Shown here: positions 4,610 to 8,001 of the stretch, piece after piece
Layout: every line of letters starts with the position of its first letter
Position numbering within the stretch: position 1 is the stretch's first letter
Assembly: GCA_014382915.1 (NCBI GenBank)
Contig: JACNIV010000011.1
Span: 1 to 8,001, forward strand
Direction of reading: 5' to 3'
From: Candidatus Cloacimonadota bacterium
Lineage (GTDB): Bacteria; Cloacimonadota; Cloacimonadia; Cloacimonadales; TCS61
Length of the DNA stretch: 8,001 nt
Program-made: the position numbers and the translations under genes
The notes under the pieces: model-generated
Databases searched by the model: none
Seen by the model: only the letters and a program-made list of their open reading frames with translations
Told to the model about the DNA's origin: nothing

Positions 4610-7237
4610 TTACAATTTATCTTTCAATTCCGAAAGTTTTTTTATCGCTTCTATAGGGGTCAGATTATCAATATCAAGCTCTTTGATCTCTTCCAGTATC
4701 TCATTTTTCTGGTCTGCTTTTTCTATGATGGCATCGAAAATGTCTATTTGGTCAGTATTCCTGGCAAGCTGTCTTTTTGCTGTTGCAGTAAGACCCTGCG
4801 GGCTTAATTCGTGTTCTTCCAGGTTGTGCAGTATCTGTTTTGCACGTTTTATTACTTTAGAAGGTATACCAGCCAGCCGAGCTACCTGGATACCATAACT
4901 CTGGTCTGCAGAACCCCGTTCGATCTTTCTTAAAAAGATCACTTTATCGTTCCATTCTTTTACTACGATATTATAATTCTTAACTCTGGGCAGTACATTT
5001 TCTAATTCTGTAAGTTCGTGATAATGTGTGGCAAAAAGCGTTTTTGCAGAGATATTTGAATTATTATGGATATATTCCACAATAGACCAAGCTAGGCTTA
5101 ATCCGTCAAATGTGCTGGTGCCGCGTCCGATTTCATCCAGAAGAATAAGTGAACGTGGTGTAGCTGAATTAAGAATGTTGGCAGTTTCTATCATTTCCAC
5201 AAGGAACGTGCTTTGTCCCATAGCCAGGTTATCGGAAGCTCCTACCCTGGTAAACACTTTATCAAAAACAGGTAAATTAGCAGATTCTGCCGGGATGAAA
5301 CTTCCCATTTGTGCCATAATGGATAGAAGCCCTACCTGGCGAAGATAAGTGGACTTTCCTGCCATGTTTGGACCTGTGATAAGAGAAATAAGATTGTTTT
5401 GATCATCCAGGTTTACATCGTTTGGAATAAAATCTTCATTCTCTAAAAGCTGTTCAATAACCGGATGTCTGCTCCCTGTTATTTCAACCAGACCATCAGT
5501 GTTGAAGTCGGGTTTGATATAATTGTGTTGATAGGCAATAAAAGCCAGATTTGCCAGCACATCTACCTGTGATATGACCTCAACGTACATCTGCATTAAT
5601 TCAACCTGTTCGAAAAGCTGCTCACGAATTTCGGAAAAAAGTTCATATTCTAAATTCTTAATCCGCTCTTCTGCTCCCAATACTTTTGCTTCATATTCTT
5701 TTAATTCGGGGCTGATAAAGCGTTCTGCATTTACCAGGGTCTGTTTGCGGATATAATGATCAGGAACATTATCTTTATGCTTTTTTGTAACTTCAATGTA
5801 ATAACCAAAAATCTTGTTGTAATTTACTTTCAAGGAAGAGATGCCGGACCTTTTTCTTTCCTCGTTTTCCAGTTTTGCTATCCAGCCTTTACCGCTTTTA
5901 CTTATCTCTCTCAGTTCATCAAGATCTTGATTGTATCCGTCTTTAATAATATTCCCATCAGTAATCAGAAGTGGTGGTTCTTCACAGATAGCAGATTTTA
6001 TCAGGTTCAGGATATTAGAGTAATCCCGGATATCTTTTTTAATCTGACAAATAAACGGGTCATTGAATTCCTGGAGCAGTTCAGAAACCAAAGGAGCAGT
6101 TTCCAGGTAATTTTTCAAAGCTTCTACATCTCGCGGATTTACTCGTTTAGTTCCTATCTTACCGATTATCCTGCTTAGATCTCCAATGTTTTTCAGGATT
6201 GCACGCAGATCATTTGTGAAGGCAATATTCTCTTTTAAACATCCTACCGCATCCAATCTGGAATTTATCTGTTCCAGATCGATAAGAGGATTAAGAAGCC
6301 AGTCCCTTAGTTTTCTGGCACCCATAGGTGTTTCTGTTTTATCGATGATAGAAATTAACGTTCCAAAATTGCTTCCATAGCGAATAGAACGAGTCAGTTC
6401 TAAGTTACGACGAGATATTTCATCAAGCTGCATGAAGTTTTCCAGAGAATAATATCTGAGTTGACTGATATGTTTTAGCTGCTCGTTCTTCAGTGATTTA
6501 ATATAAGAAAGAGCTGCACCGGCAGCAGTAGTACCTGCAGGTTTGTTCTGGGTTCCAAAACCTTCCAATGTTGAGGTTCCAAAATGATCTTTTAATGCTT
6601 TTTCAGCTTCATCGGGTTCGAAATACCAGCTATCGAAAATCGTTATCGTCGGGTCATATTCCAATTCTTTCTTATTGATCAATGCTTCAACTTCTTTATC
6701 TACGATTATTATTTCTGCAGGTTTCAAGCGCATTAATTCATTTTTAAGTTGAGGTCTACCAAGTTCAGTGAACAGAAAATCACCCGTTGAAACATCAATA
6801 ACCGAAAAACCCAGCTGCTCTTTTTTTTCGTGTAAATATATACAAGCCAAGTAATTGTGATCTGTTTTATCTATAAGGTGACCATCTATTATAGAGCCCG
6901 GTGTAATAATATCGATAATTCCTCTTTTAACAAGTCCTTTAGCTTTTTTGGGATCTTCCAACTGTTCACAAATAACAATTTTAAGACCATGCTTCACTAA
7001 TTTATCAAGGTAATTGTTCAAAGCATGGTGAGGAAAGCCGGCAAGTGGAATGGGATCATCTGCCTTTTTATTCCTGGCTGTAAGAGTAATGCCCAGTACT
7101 TTGGAAGCAACTTTGGCATCATCGAAGAAAGTCTCGTAAAAATCGCCCATTCTGAATAGGATAAGTTTATCAGGATGCTGGTTCTTGATTTCCAGGAACT
7201 GCTTCAGCATGGGAGTGAGCATCTTCTTTTTTTTCAT
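4610..7237 (-). CDS. mutS: DNA mismatch repair protein MutS
   Basis: Complete MutS of 875 residues (E. coli: 853). It recognises mispairs and small loops as a dimer and recruits MutL using ATP. Domain I has RMGDFYETFFDDAK (29-42), with Phe33 and Glu35 in the mismatch-contacting F-x-E positions; connector and lever/clamp regions follow to about 570. The ATPase shows Walker A GPNMAGKST (622-630), a GQSTFLVEM segment (674-682), Walker B LILLDEIGRGTSTFDG (697-712) and FATHYHEL (735-742). QIDIF at 830-834 resembles the beta-clamp-binding pentapeptide found in the C-terminal linker of other MutS proteins. The closing LTPIEAIKKLSELK matches the MutS C-terminal helix-loop-helix. No motif is missing. 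The chosen ATG begins MKKKKMLTP; a second ATG at codon 6 (7222) is possible, and neither has a good ribosome site. The start lies seven bases after the stop of the TPR/SPOR gene, indicating an operon. Confidence 0.98.
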   Translation of the reverse strand: MKKKKMLTPMLKQFLEIKNQHPDKLILFRMGDFYETFFDDAKVASKVLGITLTARNKKADDPIPLAGFPHHALNNYLDKLVKHGLKIVICEQLEDPKKAKGLVKRGIIDIITPGSIIDGHLIDKTDHNYLACIYLHEKKEQLGFSVIDVSTGDFLFTELGRPQLKNELMRLKPAEIIIVDKEVEALINKKELEYDPTITIFDSWYFEPDEAEKALKDHFGTSTLEGFGTQNKPAGTTAAGAALSYIKSLKNEQLKHISQLRYYSLENFMQLDEISRRNLELTRSIRYGSNFGTLISIIDKTETPMGARKLRDWLLNPLIDLEQINSRLDAVGCLKENIAFTNDLRAILKNIGDLSRIIGKIGTKRVNPRDVEALKNYLETAPLVSELLQEFNDPFICQIKKDIRDYSNILNLIKSAICEEPPLLITDGNIIKDGYNQDLDELREISKSGKGWIAKLENEERKRSGISSLKVNYNKIFGYYIEVTKKHKDNVPDHYIRKQTLVNAERFISPELKEYEAKVLGAEERIKNLEYELFSEIREQLFEQVELMQMYVEVISQVDVLANLAFIAYQHNYIKPDFNTDGLVEITGSRHPVIEQLLENEDFIPNDVNLDDQNNLISLITGPNMAGKSTYLRQVGLLSIMAQMGSFIPAESANLPVFDKVFTRVGASDNLAMGQSTFLVEMIETANILNSATPRSLILLDEIGRGTSTFDGLSLAWSIVEYIHNNSNISAKTLFATHYHELTELENVLPRVKNYNIVVKEWNDKVIFLRKIERGSADQSYGIQVARLAGIPSKVIKRAKQILHNLEEHELSPQGLTATAKRQLARNTDQIDIFDAIIEKADQKNEILEEIKELDIDNLTPIEAIKKLSELKDKL

Positions 7238-7244
7238 GGTCTTA

Positions 7245-8001
7245 TTATCTTTTTATTACATAAGGTTTCATGTCATTTTTTTCCAGTTTCTTCATTGCTT
7301 CTTTCAGTTTCTTATCCTTTTCAAAAGGTCCTGCAGCCACCACAAATAATTTATTATTATCTTTTATCTTTGGAAAAACAATGAAATCATATCCGATTTG
7401 TTTTACTTTTTTACCCAGCTTAACAGCGTTCTCTTCCGAGCTGAAAGCTCCCACCTGTAAATAGACTTTATATTCTCCGGTTGCTGCTTCAGTTTCCTGT
7501 TTCGGTTCATCTTGTCGATAAGAATTTATATTAGAAAGAGAGACATTGATCTTATCATCATTTTTCAGTTCGAACAACCTATCTTCCGCCAGGTAACTGT
7601 ATTGGTGATAGGGAAAATCTTTTTTAAGTTTTTTATAACAAATCAGGGCATCTTCATATTTTCCCATAAATTCTTTACAATTTCCCATTTTAAAATGAAG
7701 AAGCGGAATATTATTGTTAATATATTTGGAAGTTCGCAATGTTTCCAGTGTATTAAATGCACGCTTGTACATATTTTGTTGTATATAGGCTTCTGCAATG
7801 ATGAAATACGCATTTTCGATCTTATCGTTATCGTTCGATTCGGAAATAAATATCTGAGCAGAGACAACAGCAAGCTGCAATTTATCTTCTTTTAAATATG
7901 CTTTTGCCAGCCAGTATTGCTTATCTGCGATGTCTTGATGATGAATCATTTTCAAAGACTTTATTGCTTTGCTGTATTGTCTTTCCAGAATATAAATCTT
8001 T
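7245..8001 (-). CDS. TPR-repeat protein with C-terminal SPOR domain, 5' end outside window
   Basis: The frame stays open to the right window edge, so the true start lies beyond 8001; the TTG at 7955 is internal, because the codons upstream continue the same helical pattern (ILERQYSKAIKS). The visible 251 residues hold about three to four TPR-like helix pairs (roughly 1-145), including YWLAKAYLKEDKLQLAV, AYFIIAEAYIQQNMYKRAF and LHFKMGNCKEFMGKYEDALICYKKL, then a polar linker rich in Gln, Glu and Asn (about 146-175) and a SPOR domain (176-251) with YLQVGAFSSEENAVKLGKKV and LFVVAAGPF. SPOR domains bind denuded peptidoglycan glycan strands at division sites; TPRs bind proteins. An envelope or periplasmic role is likely, but any signal peptide is out of view. 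It is probably co-transcribed with mutS, seven bases downstream; no functional link is obvious. Confidence 0.85.
   Translation of the reverse strand, partial: KIYILERQYSKAIKSLKMIHHQDIADKQYWLAKAYLKEDKLQLAVVSAQIFISESNDNDKIENAYFIIAEAYIQQNMYKRAFNTLETLRTSKYINNNIPLLHFKMGNCKEFMGKYEDALICYKKLKKDFPYHQYSYLAEDRLFELKNDDKINVSLSNINSYRQDEPKQETEAATGEYKVYLQVGAFSSEENAVKLGKKVKQIGYDFIVFPKIKDNNKLFVVAAGPFEKDKKLKEAMKKLEKNDMKPYVIKR

Noticed and set aside
5756..6178. Plus-strand frame of 140 codons within mutS.
   Set aside because: It lies wholly antisense to a complete, motif-rich MutS; the composition is that of a reverse-frame shadow.
7955..7955. TTG at 7955 as the start of the TPR/SPOR gene.
   Set aside because: The frame continues upstream to the window edge with TPR-like sequence and there is no ribosome site before this TTG.
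1..8001. CRISPR arrays, tRNA or rRNA genes, insertion sequences, phage genes or frameshifted genes.
   Set aside because: No regularly spaced repeats, cloverleaf sequence, transposase or integrase motifs were seen, and all recognised genes keep intact motifs in one frame.

Overview
The window is AT-rich bacterial DNA with tightly packed genes. Bacterial signs are a full MutS, an HU-type DNA-binding protein, a TPR/SPOR-domain envelope protein, Shine-Dalgarno sites and a bacterial-type prenyl synthase (DDxxxxD first aspartate motif). The gene content fits the FCB superphylum, perhaps Cloacimonadota; this placement is inferred from remembered family distributions, not computed.

Layout. (1) Positions 1-2996, minus strand: a four-gene operon, read right to left: Gfo/Idh/MocA sugar dehydrogenase, then a geranylgeranyl-diphosphate-type polyprenyl synthase, a UbiA prenyltransferase of the digeranylgeranylglyceryl phosphate synthase (DGGGPS) type, and the first 73 codons of geranylgeranylglyceryl phosphate synthase (GGGPS), cut by the window edge. 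(2) Positions 2997-3284: a 288-bp divergent intergenic region with promoter-like elements for both sides and a 14-bp palindrome. (3) Positions 3285-3692, plus strand: HU followed by a 31-residue, extremely basic protein, closed by a hairpin terminator at 3734-3763. (4) Positions 3765-8001, minus strand: an operon read as TPR/SPOR protein (5' end outside the window), mutS, a cysteine-rich DUF3795 protein, and a DUF523 (TudS-like) protein.

The main point of interest is the first operon. Its last three genes encode three consecutive steps of archaeal membrane-lipid synthesis: GGPP formation, attachment of the first prenyl chain to glycerol-1-phosphate, and attachment of the second. They lie on the same contig as clearly bacterial genes. 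Archaeal-type lipid genes have been reported from FCB bacteria, Cloacimonadota among them, so the concept is not new; the compact operon and the sugar-dehydrogenase-like gene at its head are the parts worth following. The mutS operon ends in two small Cys-rich proteins joined with no intergenic base, a second accessory unit of poorly known role.
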